This document shows positions 18,005-26,748 of a DNA stretch of 64,000 nucleotides, piece after piece. The notes under the pieces are model-generated. The model did not search any database, had not been told where the DNA came from, and saw only the letters and a program-made list of their open reading frames with translations. The position numbers and the translations under genes are program-made. The DNA lies in NCBI GenBank assembly GCA_964344485.1, contig CAYFNF010000002.1, positions 1 to 64,000 of the forward strand, written 5' to 3'. Source of the DNA: CAYFNF01 sp964344485 (lineage in GTDB: Bacteria; Patescibacteriota; Patescibacteriia; UBA9570; XYC2-FULL-38-9). The stretch's first letter is position 1; the number at the start of each line of letters is the position of its first letter.

Positions 18005-18194
18005 GATTAGTGGTGAATTGTATACACAGCTGCTGCAAGCTATGGAGAATTCTGCTGGTAGTGCCGCATCTGTAGATGAGTATGCTGAGCAATTACTACA
18101 ACAAACACTCCAGCAGCAAGCTGGACCCGTGTACAAAGAACACGAAGAGAAAGCGATTAAAGATCGCTTGAAAGCATTAGGCTACATCGATTAA
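17988..18194 (+). CDS. Small ribbon-helix-helix-like protein with C-terminal LGYI tail
   Basis: 68 aa. Residues 1-40 (short beta-strand K-E-I-K-I-S, then two helices around A-S-V-D-E-Y-A) look like a CopG/ribbon-helix-helix fold; residues 46-68 form a charged helix ending R-L-K-A-L-G-Y-I-D. Paralogue of the 69-aa gene at 26534-26743, with which it shares the fold and the tail. Overlaps the upstream GT2 gene and is 3 nt before sat. Could be a regulator or a small partner of the phosphodiesterase. Function unknown. Confidence 0.75.
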   Translation: MKKEIKISGELYTQLLQAMENSAGSAASVDEYAEQLLQQTLQQQAGPVYKEHEEKAIKDRLKALGYID

Positions 18195-18197
18195 AGT

Positions 18198-19358
18198 ATG
18201 GAATCAATAATTATACCACCGCATGGCAACACGTTGGTCAATCGTGTTTTGTCTGAGGAGCATGCGGAAGAAGCAAAAAAGCGCGCGGCGACATTACCGC
18301 ACATTACTCTAGATGAGGAGAAGGTAAAAGAGGTAAAAAATGTTGCACGAGGCGTTCTGTCACCATTGACTGGTTTTATGAATCAAGCGGATTTTGAGCG
18401 TGTTGTTGATGAGATGCGCATGGCGGATGATACTATATGGCCTATTCCGTTTGTTCTAGACGTGACAAAAAAGAAAGCAGAGGAGTTTGCAAGCGGAGAT
18501 GAAGTAGCGCTGGTTGATGAGCAAAAAAACCCGGTCGCACTATTACATGTTGGAGATGTCTATTCATTTGATGTGACGCATGTTACTGAGAAGGTCTTTG
18601 GAACGAGCGACACAGAGCACCCAGGTGTAGCGCATTGGCAGCAGATGAACGACACGCTGGTTGGCGGTTTAATCGATTTGATTGATAACTCGAAAGAACC
18701 GTATTACGACTATAATTTAGATCCAGCAGAGACGCGCACACTGTTTAAAGAGCGTGGATGGAAATCCGTTGCAGGCTTTCAAACGCGTAATGTTCCACAT
18801 CGAGCACATGAGTACTTGCAACGATGCGCATTGGAGCTAGTCGACGGGCTATTCATTAACCCGATCATCGGAAGAAAGAAAGCAGGAGATTTTCGTGATG
18901 ATGTAATCATTAAAGCGTATGATTTCTTAATTACTGAATTCTTTCCGCGGAATAGCGCCACGTTCTCCATTCTTCCAGCACGAATGAAATATGCGGGGCC
19001 TCGGGAAGCGATATTACATGCAATCATTCGTAAGAACTTTGGTTGCTCACATTTTGTTGTTGGACGTGATCATGCAGGAGTGGGAGACTACTACGGTTCA
19101 TATGAAGCACAGGAGATCTTTGACACGATTGAAGATATTGGAATACAGATTTTAAAGTTTGAACATTCGTTCTTCTGTGATGGATGTGATTGCATGGCAA
19201 CGTCTAAGACGTGCGGTCATGATAAAGAGCAGCGTACTCCTCCATCTGGTTCAGAGATACGAGAATTGATCTCATCCGGGAAGCCAGTAACTGAGAAGAT
19301 GATGCGACCTGAGATCGTAGACCTACTTCTAAAAGAAGACGAACCGTTTGTCACATAG
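18198..19358 (+). CDS. sat: Sulfate adenylyltransferase (ATP sulfurylase)
   Basis: 386 aa, the size of stand-alone Sat. Q-T-R-N-V-P-H-R-A-H (from residue ~195) is the ATP/sulfate site with its conserved histidines; G-R-D-H-A-G-V-G near 289 is the second signature. A Cys cluster, C-x2-C-x8-C with a nearby His (residues ~325-340), resembles the structural Zn site of bacterial/archaeal Sat. Makes APS from ATP and sulfate. With CysC (21823) it gives PAPS. No APS/PAPS reductase is in the window, so sulfation rather than assimilation is likely. Confidence 0.93.
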   Translation: MESIIIPPHGNTLVNRVLSEEHAEEAKKRAATLPHITLDEEKVKEVKNVARGVLSPLTGFMNQADFERVVDEMRMADDTIWPIPFVLDVTKKKAEEFASGDEVALVDEQKNPVALLHVGDVYSFDVTHVTEKVFGTSDTEHPGVAHWQQMNDTLVGGLIDLIDNSKEPYYDYNLDPAETRTLFKERGWKSVAGFQTRNVPHRAHEYLQRCALELVDGLFINPIIGRKKAGDFRDDVIIKAYDFLITEFFPRNSATFSILPARMKYAGPREAILHAIIRKNFGCSHFVVGRDHAGVGDYYGSYEAQEIFDTIEDIGIQILKFEHSFFCDGCDCMATSKTCGHDKEQRTPPSGSEIRELISSGKPVTEKMMRPEIVDLLLKEDEPFVT

Positions 19359-19411
19359 TGGAAGCTGTGTGTCAGATGGGCGCGTCTTATTGAAATTCAG
19401 TAATAACCGAT

Positions 19412-20416
19412 ATGGATTTTAAGACCACTATCACAGATGTCCAACCTCAAACAGTAGCGATATTGCACCATTGGGATACGGATGGACTCGCAAGCGCAGC
19501 ACTCTTTGCAGCGTATATTCAGGAGCAGAGCCCAAAGACTGTGTTACAGTTTTTTCATCCAACGATCAACAACTACTTTCTTACTCCGCACGAGTATACA
19601 GAAATCGAGCAATGCGCACCAGACGTCCTTATTGTGACAGATCTTAATTTTGCAGTGGATGTAATTGAACAGCTCGAACAACAACACGCACAGGTGTTTG
19701 TGTTTGACCACCATTCACAGACCGCTGATATACAGAGGCCTGGAAAACAGGACTCGTCGTATCCAGGGTGTTCGTACCTTGTCGCAGAGTACTTGCAGAG
19801 TCCGCTGCAGCTTGTTGGAGTGTTAGGAATGGTTGGGGATCAGGAAGAGAAGCTGAAAGATAACGATCAGTACTATCAAATTGTCGAACAAGTGATGAAA
19901 GAGCAAGAGATCTCATTTGATGAGTTGCTACGCATTACCAAGCTGATGGATACTGCATATGTGGTTGGGGACACTGAGAGTTTTGTTGGGATTATTCAGC
20001 TGCTACAACAGGATCCGAAAGTACTATTAACGCATTCAGGGTTGCTTCAAAATGAAGAGCGCATAAAAAAAGAGATGGAGAAAGAACTCGCTACAGAGTT
20101 GAAAGAGCATGGTTCGCGTGTACTATTTCATTCAATTGCCTCTGACTTCTCTTTGATCTCCGAGATAACACGAGCGCTTGCTCGACAGCATCCAGAGCAG
20201 ATTATAGTCACTGAGCAGGAGCGAGGTGATGATTCTAGCTTGTATGTGCGTCGGCGTGACAGTGATTATGATTGCGGTGCAGTCGTACAACTCGCACGTG
20301 AACGTGGATACAATGCAGGTGGAAAAGCAGAAGTAGCTGGAATTGTGTTACCGACTTCGGATCTACAAAAGTTCCGAGATGAATTAATTGATTTTATAGT
20401 TCAAGCATATGAGTGA
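19412..20416 (+). CDS. DHH-family phosphoesterase (possible PAP phosphatase)
   Basis: 334 aa. W-D-T-D-G-L-A-S-A at ~21-29 replaces the usual D-H-D-x-D motif; V-T-D-L-N and D-H-H follow at ~70 and ~98; the C-terminal DHHA1 domain carries G-G-K-A-E-V-A-G. Family members (NrnA/RecJ-like) hydrolyse nano-RNA, cyclic dinucleotides or pAp. Lying between sat and cysC, hydrolysis of PAP, the inhibitory by-product of PAPS-dependent sulfotransfer, is the most economical role (inference). The 53-nt gap before it holds no clear promoter. It overlaps the next gene by 8 nt. Confidence 0.8.
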   Translation: MDFKTTITDVQPQTVAILHHWDTDGLASAALFAAYIQEQSPKTVLQFFHPTINNYFLTPHEYTEIEQCAPDVLIVTDLNFAVDVIEQLEQQHAQVFVFDHHSQTADIQRPGKQDSSYPGCSYLVAEYLQSPLQLVGVLGMVGDQEEKLKDNDQYYQIVEQVMKEQEISFDELLRITKLMDTAYVVGDTESFVGIIQLLQQDPKVLLTHSGLLQNEERIKKEMEKELATELKEHGSRVLFHSIASDFSLISEITRALARQHPEQIIVTEQERGDDSSLYVRRRDSDYDCGAVVQLARERGYNAGGKAEVAGIVLPTSDLQKFRDELIDFIVQAYE

Positions 20417-21797
20417 TACTAAAGTAATTATTATAGGATTAGATTGCGCCACACCACAATTACTATTTGAATCGTATAAAGAAGACTTGCCTAATATCTC
20501 TGAGATGATGGAGCAGGGGACCTGGGGCCCGTTACGCAGCACCATACCTCCGATTACCGTGCCTGCATGGACGTGTATGATGTCCTCAAAGAACCCCGGA
20601 GACGTTGGAGTGTACGGATTTCGTTCCAGAACACCCGGAGCTGCGTATGATGCTATGGATATCGCACACGGAGGCATGGTGAAAGTGAAACGTGCGTGGG
20701 ATTATCTTGGTGAAGCAGATAAAAAAGTCGGGCTACTCGGGGTGCCACAAACCTTTCCTGTACGACCAGTCAACGGTATGATGGTTTCAGGTTTTCTCAC
20801 ACCTGATACCTCTGTTGATTTTGCATATCCGAGCGAACTCAAGGAGGAGATTGTACAGTGTTGCGCGCCCAATGAGTATATGTTTGATTTTGCGAATCGC
20901 TCCAAAGAACCACCGGAGAAAGTACTGGAACACATCTACACCATGACCAATCAGCGACAGCAGATATTCAGTGACTGGGTAGAGAACAAAGAATGGGATT
21001 TCTTGATGATGGTGGAGATGGGCGTAGATCGTATCCATCACTATTTGTGGCAGTACATTGATCCTGAGCATAAGGACTATGTATCCGGGAATCCGTACGA
21101 AAATAAGATTAAAGAGTACTATCAACATATAGACACCTACATAGGCGAATTACGTCAAAAAGCGCCTGAGAACACGATTTTTTACGTTGTGTCAGATCAT
21201 GGAGCCAAGCGTATGGAAGGAATGTTCGTAATTAACGAATGGTTGATCGAGAATGGATATTTAACGCTTCATGAGCAACCATCTGAACCCACGAGCATTA
21301 TGAAGTGTAACGTGGACTGGTCAAAGACTAAGGCCTGGGCGTGGGGTGGTTTTTATGGACGACTCTTTTTAAATGTACAAGGAAGAGAACCAGAAGGTAT
21401 AGTTCCTGCTGATCAAGTAGACTCACTGGTACAAGAGATTCGTGAGAAACTACTCGCAGTGAACGGACCGGATGGAGAAACAATTCAAACGCAGATTTAT
21501 ACTCCGCAGGAGTTATATCCAGAAGGAACCGGCGACGCTCCAGACTTGATGATTTTTTGGGGAGATCTGTTTTGGAAGGTCGCGGGAACTATTGGTTGGA
21601 ACTCTCAGTATATTGAACAAGATGATCGTGGATTAGACTTTGGAGTTCATGACTGGGATGGAGTATTTGTAAAGCATGATCCTACAAACAAAGGGGGAGG
21701 GAAGCGTGATGATCTTGATATCAAAGATGTAGCACCTTCAGTGCTGCAAGATTTTGGCATGGATATCCCAAACGACTTCAGAGGAAAAGCAGTATAG
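20409..21797 (+). CDS. Alkaline-phosphatase-superfamily phosphodiesterase (type I PDE/NPP)
   Basis: 462 aa, no signal peptide or membrane helix, so cytoplasmic. Metal and nucleophile residues are in order: G-L-D12-C-A-T; T51 within P-P-I-T-V-P-A-W; M-G-V-D-R-I-H-H; S-D-H-G-A-K; G-V-H-D-W. Family enzymes cleave or transfer phosphodiesters, phosphonates or sulfate esters. Lies between DHH and cysC; a diverged paralogue is at 24860-26485. Could act on a sulfated or CDP-activated intermediate. Substrate unknown. Confidence 0.85.
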   Translation: MSDTKVIIIGLDCATPQLLFESYKEDLPNISEMMEQGTWGPLRSTIPPITVPAWTCMMSSKNPGDVGVYGFRSRTPGAAYDAMDIAHGGMVKVKRAWDYLGEADKKVGLLGVPQTFPVRPVNGMMVSGFLTPDTSVDFAYPSELKEEIVQCCAPNEYMFDFANRSKEPPEKVLEHIYTMTNQRQQIFSDWVENKEWDFLMMVEMGVDRIHHYLWQYIDPEHKDYVSGNPYENKIKEYYQHIDTYIGELRQKAPENTIFYVVSDHGAKRMEGMFVINEWLIENGYLTLHEQPSEPTSIMKCNVDWSKTKAWAWGGFYGRLFLNVQGREPEGIVPADQVDSLVQEIREKLLAVNGPDGETIQTQIYTPQELYPEGTGDAPDLMIFWGDLFWKVAGTIGWNSQYIEQDDRGLDFGVHDWDGVFVKHDPTNKGGGKRDDLDIKDVAPSVLQDFGMDIPNDFRGKAV

Positions 21798-21822
21798 ATA
21801 AAAAGAATTAGTAAGAGTATAT

Positions 21823-22431
21823 ATGGCAAAGCAAAAAGCAACAAACATTACCTGGCATGATGGCGAGGTGAATCAAAACGATCGAGAGGAGCTGCTACAA
21901 CAGAAAGGGGTAGTACTCTGGTTCACAGGATTATCTGGATCAGGAAAGTCCACAGTAGCTGTTGAAGTTGAGCGAGAGCTCTTTCAAAAGCAACATCTCT
22001 GTTATCGACTTGATGGAGATAATATTCGGCATGGTTTGAATAAAGACCTTGGGTTTTCTCCTGAGGATCGTACTGAGAATATCCGCAGAATAGGTGAGAC
22101 CGCAAAACTATTTGCGGACGCAGGCGTGATTGTTATGGCATCGTTCATCTCTCCGTATAAGAAAGACCGTGATGCAGTACGCGCGTTATTGGATGAAGGA
22201 AAGTTCGTTGAGGTATTTGTTGATTGTTCAGTAGAGGAGTGTGAAAAACGAGATCCAAAAGGTCTATATAAGAAAGCACGATCCGGCGAGATTCCTGAGT
22301 TTACTGGTATTAGTGCTCCATATGAAGAACCAGAGTCTCCGGAGATTACTGTAGATACGGATGCATTAACAGTTGAGCAAGCAGCAAAAAAAGTGATAGA
22401 ATACTTAGAGGATCAAGGTATTATTTCGTAA
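21823..22431 (+). CDS. cysC: Adenylylsulfate (APS) kinase
   Basis: 202 aa. P-loop G-L-S-G-S-G-K-S-T at residues 36-44; D-G-D-N-I-R-H-G-L-N and F-S-P-E-D-R are the APS-site motifs; F-I-S-P-Y-K-K-D-R-D is the family signature. Phosphorylates APS to PAPS. Same operon as sat and the DHH enzyme. No sulfotransferase gene is visible in the window, so the acceptor is unknown. Confidence 0.94.
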   Translation: MAKQKATNITWHDGEVNQNDREELLQQKGVVLWFTGLSGSGKSTVAVEVERELFQKQHLCYRLDGDNIRHGLNKDLGFSPEDRTENIRRIGETAKLFADAGVIVMASFISPYKKDRDAVRALLDEGKFVEVFVDCSVEECEKRDPKGLYKKARSGEIPEFTGISAPYEEPESPEITVDTDALTVEQAAKKVIEYLEDQGIIS

Positions 22432-22435
22432 ATAC

Positions 22436-24163
22436 ATGAAGCGACCCAACACAGCGCTATCACTCGTTCTATCTGGACTATTCATCTTTGCGCTGGTTGC
22501 TGGGTTTGGTATTTTGTATTTCAACAATCACGCATGGGGCACCTGGGGTGATGACTCTGCTGGGTATATCTATCTGGCAGGTAGAATGATGCGTGATCAA
22601 CCTTTGGTGTATCAGGATGCGCTTGCAAAAAGTGGGTTTGAATTCTTTCAGGATGAAAAGCTAGCACGGTGGTTAACTCCGACTCATCATCAGTTCATTA
22701 ATCAGTCTGGTTTCTTAGCATCCAAGTACCCTGTTGGAGCGTCGTTATTACTATATACTGGCGCGCGCATATTCGGGTCTGACCACGGGTTCTATTACGT
22801 CACTCCGCTTCTAGCAGTGTTGAATATTATGCTGCTCTATATACTAGCACTACTGCTATTTCCAAAGCACAAGCATCGGCACGTTATTGGTGTACTCGCA
22901 GGATTTAGTATGGGCATAGCGAACCTCTATTACGATTATGCGATCGCGCAACCCATGCGGGAGATTCCATCTATTACATTTATCCTGTTGATTGCAATTT
23001 TTTGTTGTGTGGCTGCCCGTATATGCAGAAGCAAGCAGAAGTTTGCAAAAGCCGGAGTTCTGCTGAGCATGGTGCTTGCAGGTGCAGCATTTGGAATGGC
23101 ATTTAATATACGTGAGACCAGCGTGTTGATGCTCCCAGCTATTGCTGTGTTTGCTTACATATCCTATAGAAGTATCTCCTCTTCATTTCGTGAGACAGTA
23201 CGTGCGCTTATAGCTCCGATTGCAGTGTTCTGTTTGTTTGCTGCTATTGCAGCCATACCGACCATTCAAAACTCATATAATATCTCAAAAGAGAAAGAGG
23301 TGTTTAAAGCACGTGATACGAGTGAAGTGGTTATCCTCTCAAATATCGGTCATGTAGAGACCTTGAGTCTACAGAACCTCTTTGATAATCAAGGGAAGTT
23401 TCGTCCAGGCAAAGGATCCCTCCCGCACTACTGGAAGATCATGCAGCAAGCTAGTCCGTTACCGTACTTCCTGCTGTTTGTCGTAATAGGAATTATCTAT
23501 TTGTGGAAAGAGTCACGTGCTCGTGCCAGCCTGCTCGTCCTATGGATGCTTGCGTTTATTGGGTTATTTTCATTGTGGGTGAATCCGTATTCGCGCTATA
23601 TCTTGCCTGCATTTCCCGCTCTGTTCTTGCTCGGCAGCTACGGGATGTTTGCGTTCTTTCAGCAGTTCCTACCGTTGATTACGAAAAAGAAATTGTATAT
23701 TGGAGTAGTGACGTCAGTGATAGCTATCTCGTTCTTATTTGGCTATCAGCCGTTACTGGCTCAAGCCATGGATAACATCCATGACGATGTATTGCGCTTT
23801 AAAGCGATCTCTCAACAGGATCTATTACAGCTTGAATACTTAGGCGAGCAAGTGCAGACCGCTGAACAGCCAGTGGTGTTATTTTCTGGGGATTGGCAGT
23901 ACGGAATTAGCGAAACATTCGAAGCACATACTGGAGTAAAGACAATTCGGTTTCCACTCGAGCAACGGTTTGCGTTCTCACCAGACCAAGTCTATACATT
24001 CTTTGACCAGATGCGTGAATCAGGGTATGATCTGTTTGTGTGGGTGGATGAAACGTCCTCGCCCGAGCTATTTGACTGGCTAGAACAGCAGCACAAGGAG
24101 CAGATCGACATTCAGCAGTACTCGTTTCAACCGGACGTCTTTATATATAAATTATCTCATTAG
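22436..24163 (+). CDS. GT-C (PMT/ArnT-like) membrane glycosyltransferase
   Basis: 575 aa, about 11-12 hydrophobic helices followed by a ~110-residue soluble C-terminal domain. Early in the first outer loop, G-D-D-S-A-G-Y-I-Y-L carries the acidic pair of GT-C catalytic loops; F-L-A-S-K-Y-P-V-G follows, as in GT39/83-type proteins. Such enzymes transfer sugars from polyprenyl-phosphate donors to lipids or proteins outside the membrane. Lies 4 nt after cysC, so it may use or modify a charged sugar. Acceptor unknown. Confidence 0.78.
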   Translation: MKRPNTALSLVLSGLFIFALVAGFGILYFNNHAWGTWGDDSAGYIYLAGRMMRDQPLVYQDALAKSGFEFFQDEKLARWLTPTHHQFINQSGFLASKYPVGASLLLYTGARIFGSDHGFYYVTPLLAVLNIMLLYILALLLFPKHKHRHVIGVLAGFSMGIANLYYDYAIAQPMREIPSITFILLIAIFCCVAARICRSKQKFAKAGVLLSMVLAGAAFGMAFNIRETSVLMLPAIAVFAYISYRSISSSFRETVRALIAPIAVFCLFAAIAAIPTIQNSYNISKEKEVFKARDTSEVVILSNIGHVETLSLQNLFDNQGKFRPGKGSLPHYWKIMQQASPLPYFLLFVVIGIIYLWKESRARASLLVLWMLAFIGLFSLWVNPYSRYILPAFPALFLLGSYGMFAFFQQFLPLITKKKLYIGVVTSVIAISFLFGYQPLLAQAMDNIHDDVLRFKAISQQDLLQLEYLGEQVQTAEQPVVLFSGDWQYGISETFEAHTGVKTIRFPLEQRFAFSPDQVYTFFDQMRESGYDLFVWVDETSSPELFDWLEQQHKEQIDIQQYSFQPDVFIYKLSH

Positions 24164-24170
24164 CAACCCC

Positions 24171-24851
24171 ATGTCTGACATCAAGCGCATTGCGGATGTA
24201 AAACCGTTCCAAAAACCACAAGACTCAATTTTTTCCATGTTAATCACTAGAAAGATCTCTCGAGTGATTACGTTTTTTTTAGTGAAGTATGTAAAAGGTG
24301 TCACCCCAAATCAGGTTTCAATTTTTTCATTTTTATTAGCTGCAGTTGCGTGTGCACTGTTTATTCATCCAAATTATTGGTGGCGGGTTGTTGGAGTCGT
24401 GTTGCTGCAATTGAGTTTTGCATTTGACTGTTCGGACGGAGAGATCTCTCGTATTAAGAATTTGAGCTCGAAGTTTGGCGCATGGCTTGATTCAGTATTT
24501 GATCGTATTAAGGAAGTGCTAATGTTCGGTGCAATAACACTCTATTGGTATTTATACGAAACAACCGAAGTGTGGGTGATTTTGTTGGGCTTCGGAGCCA
24601 CGCTGGGTTTGCTGACTGTATCGTATCTTCGAGAAGCAAAGAAAAGCTCTTGGCCGTCAGAGCGGACATCTGAGTTGTTTATTTCAAAAACTATCTATAT
24701 CGGCACGGTGGATGTGATGATCTATCTTATCAGCGCAGCAGTGTTAGTTAATCTAGAGATCTTTATTTTGGGTCTTTTCTTTTTGATCTCTATTCCAATG
24801 ATATTAAAACAGTTCCTCTCTGCATATCGATTATCCAAAAAGGAGAGTTAG
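24171..24851 (+). CDS. CDP-alcohol phosphatidyl-/phosphotransferase
   Basis: 226 aa, about six membrane helices. D-C-S-D-G-E-I-S-R, then eight residues, G-A-W-L-D-S-V-F-D matches the family motif D-x2-D-G-x2-A/S-R-x8-G-x3-D-x3-D completely. Transfers a phospho-group from a CDP-alcohol to a second alcohol. Last gene of the plus-strand run; convergent with the phosphodiesterase at 24860, 8 nt away. Paralogue of 26749-27510. Confidence 0.88.
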   Translation: MSDIKRIADVKPFQKPQDSIFSMLITRKISRVITFFLVKYVKGVTPNQVSIFSFLLAAVACALFIHPNYWWRVVGVVLLQLSFAFDCSDGEISRIKNLSSKFGAWLDSVFDRIKEVLMFGAITLYWYLYETTEVWVILLGFGATLGLLTVSYLREAKKSSWPSERTSELFISKTIYIGTVDVMIYLISAAVLVNLEIFILGLFFLISIPMILKQFLSAYRLSKKES

Positions 24852-24859
24852 CGCTGAAT

Positions 24860-26485
24860 TTATTTCAACGAAATTGAACCAAGCGCTTTTTTAATATTCT
24901 CTTTCTCTGAAGAGGGCCCTTGTGTAGTTGAGGAAGAATAGGTTTTTTTCTTGGTTTCGCGAGTGCGTGCCTGAGATTGTTGTGAGAACAGTTCCAGTGC
25001 TACTCGACCGTCACAATCATCAGGGATTGGCAAACCTAAGAGATGCAGAATGTTTGGAGTCAGATCTTGTATCATTAGATTTTTTACTTCCGCGTGCTGT
25101 TCAAAGTCCGGCCCATACCCAAGGAATATTCCATATTTTCCGTGTTTATTGTGGATCTCTTTTTCAAAGAGTTTTCCGGAGTGGAACTGGCCAACCAGCC
25201 AGTAATCTGCAAGTTCAAAAAAGATATCTGGCGCTTGGTCCGGCGCGTGTTCTCCGTATACTTGCTCTCGAGTAAGCACCTCCTTGACTACTGGATTTCC
25301 ATCCGGATCTTTTAATGCTGAGATCTTTTCTATGAGCTCTTTACGTAACGGTTCAAACTCTTGCTTAGAAACTGTTCCATTTTTATATACCCAGTCTTTG
25401 TTAATGTATCCATTTGTAATATAACTACCTTTAGGAAAGCATACTTTGGTTTTTGAAAAGTCTATTCCTACGTCTACATTTACGTGCACGGGCAGATACG
25501 GTTTTACAATACGATGGTAGACCCACTTGGCAGCTTTTTCAGCCACAGGTACTGTAGAGAGCATTGAGAACACTCCGGATCCGATGTTGATACTCTTTTT
25601 CGATGCTCTAATTTTATCTGTCTCTTTTGCTCGTCGAGTTACCGCACCCCGAAATTGGTCTCCAGAGGTACTGGTGGCTAAGTAGCCCTCTTGTTCTAAC
25701 CACTTATTGAAGTAGAAGATCTTATCAAATGCACGAAAACCGTGGTCAGAGAGCATGATGAGGTTGGCGTCTTCAGGTAGGTGCTCAATGAACCAGCCAA
25801 GGTATTCATCAATTTTTTCAAACACACGTCGCGATGACTGATCGTGTTGCAGTAATTTATCGTATGCAAGATGTGAGACCCAGTCAGAGTGCGAGAATAA
25901 ATAGAAGAAGAAGTCCCAGGGTTTGGTCTCATAGATTTTTTTCGTTACCAGCAATTGCTCATCCATGTGTTTCAACAGATCTTCAATATACGCTTCATCA
26001 TTTTCTTTTAAGCGGAGACTTTCATCCGGAGTCAGCCGATAATGCTGGAGATCAGGAAATTCTTCTTTAAGTGATTGTGGAAACACCCATTCATCTCCTT
26101 GAGTGAGCAGGCTGGTAATAGTGATATCGTCTTGTAGTTTGGGCGGCCATGACACCGGTAGATTTATCAGAATCGGTGTATACCCGTTCTGTTTCAGTAT
26201 TTCATATAATGTGATGTCCTGTATATCATCTGCTGTAGCAAACTTCATGCTTTGCAATGTATCTGTGGGTAGCATGAAATCGAACACTCCATGATGTCCT
26301 GGGTGTTTTCCAGTGACGAATGTGGTCCATGCAGGACCGGTCATATTCGGTATGGTTGATTCTAGTGGTCCATGAATTCCCTTATCGACGAGTGACTGCA
26401 AGTGCGGCATATATCCCTTCTCCATAAACGGTTTCAAGATGTCCCATGTTGCACCATCAAGCCCGATGACAACTGTTTTTTTCAT
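24860..26485 (-). CDS. Alkaline-phosphatase-superfamily phosphodiesterase (second copy)
   Basis: 541 aa, no signal peptide. G-L-D10-G-A-T; T49 within P-N-M-T-G-P-A-W; H-S-D-W-V-S-H; L-S-D-H-G-F; K-H-G-K-Y-G give the two-metal set plus nucleophile. Longer than the copy at 20409 by a middle insertion and a basic Ser-rich tail ending E-N-I-K-K-A-L-G-S-I, which echoes the tails of the two small proteins. Last gene of the minus-strand operon; the small gene lies 48 nt upstream. Likely acts on a phosphodiester linked to the CDP-alcohol chemistry of its operon. Confidence 0.85.
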   Translation of the reverse strand: MKKTVVIGLDGATWDILKPFMEKGYMPHLQSLVDKGIHGPLESTIPNMTGPAWTTFVTGKHPGHHGVFDFMLPTDTLQSMKFATADDIQDITLYEILKQNGYTPILINLPVSWPPKLQDDITITSLLTQGDEWVFPQSLKEEFPDLQHYRLTPDESLRLKENDEAYIEDLLKHMDEQLLVTKKIYETKPWDFFFYLFSHSDWVSHLAYDKLLQHDQSSRRVFEKIDEYLGWFIEHLPEDANLIMLSDHGFRAFDKIFYFNKWLEQEGYLATSTSGDQFRGAVTRRAKETDKIRASKKSINIGSGVFSMLSTVPVAEKAAKWVYHRIVKPYLPVHVNVDVGIDFSKTKVCFPKGSYITNGYINKDWVYKNGTVSKQEFEPLRKELIEKISALKDPDGNPVVKEVLTREQVYGEHAPDQAPDIFFELADYWLVGQFHSGKLFEKEIHNKHGKYGIFLGYGPDFEQHAEVKNLMIQDLTPNILHLLGLPIPDDCDGRVALELFSQQSQARTRETKKKTYSSSTTQGPSSEKENIKKALGSISLK

Positions 26486-26533
26486 GTAATAACGTTTTAG
26501 GTTGTTTATAGTAAGCGCTAGTGCGCGGTGTAA

Positions 26534-26743
26534 TTAATCAAGATACCCCAAGTCCTCTAGTCGTTGTTTGACTGCCTCTTCTTGCTCTTTGGAGTATGTC
26601 TGTTCTTGCTCTGGTTCAGCGGTCTGTTTGATCACTTCATCCAGTACATATTGAACGTACGTCTCAACAGAATCAAACTCATCCGAAGCATCAACGCGTT
26701 GCTGTAGTTTTTTACTTAATTCATCATTTATATTGACTTGCAT
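26534..26743 (-). CDS. Small ribbon-helix-helix-like protein with LGYL tail (paralogue)
   Basis: 69 aa. Starts M-Q-V-N-I-N-D-E-L-S-K-K-L (beta-strand, helix), then S-V-E-T-Y-V-Q-Y-V-L (second helix) and a charged tail ending R-L-E-D-L-G-Y-L-D. Same plan as 17988-18194, and again beside a phosphodiesterase and a CDP-alcohol transferase. DNA binding would be typical of the fold, but the tail suggests a protein-protein role. Function unknown. Confidence 0.75.
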   Translation of the reverse strand: MQVNINDELSKKLQQRVDASDEFDSVETYVQYVLDEVIKQTAEPEQEQTYSKEQEEAVKQRLEDLGYLD

Positions 26744-26748
26744 AGTGT

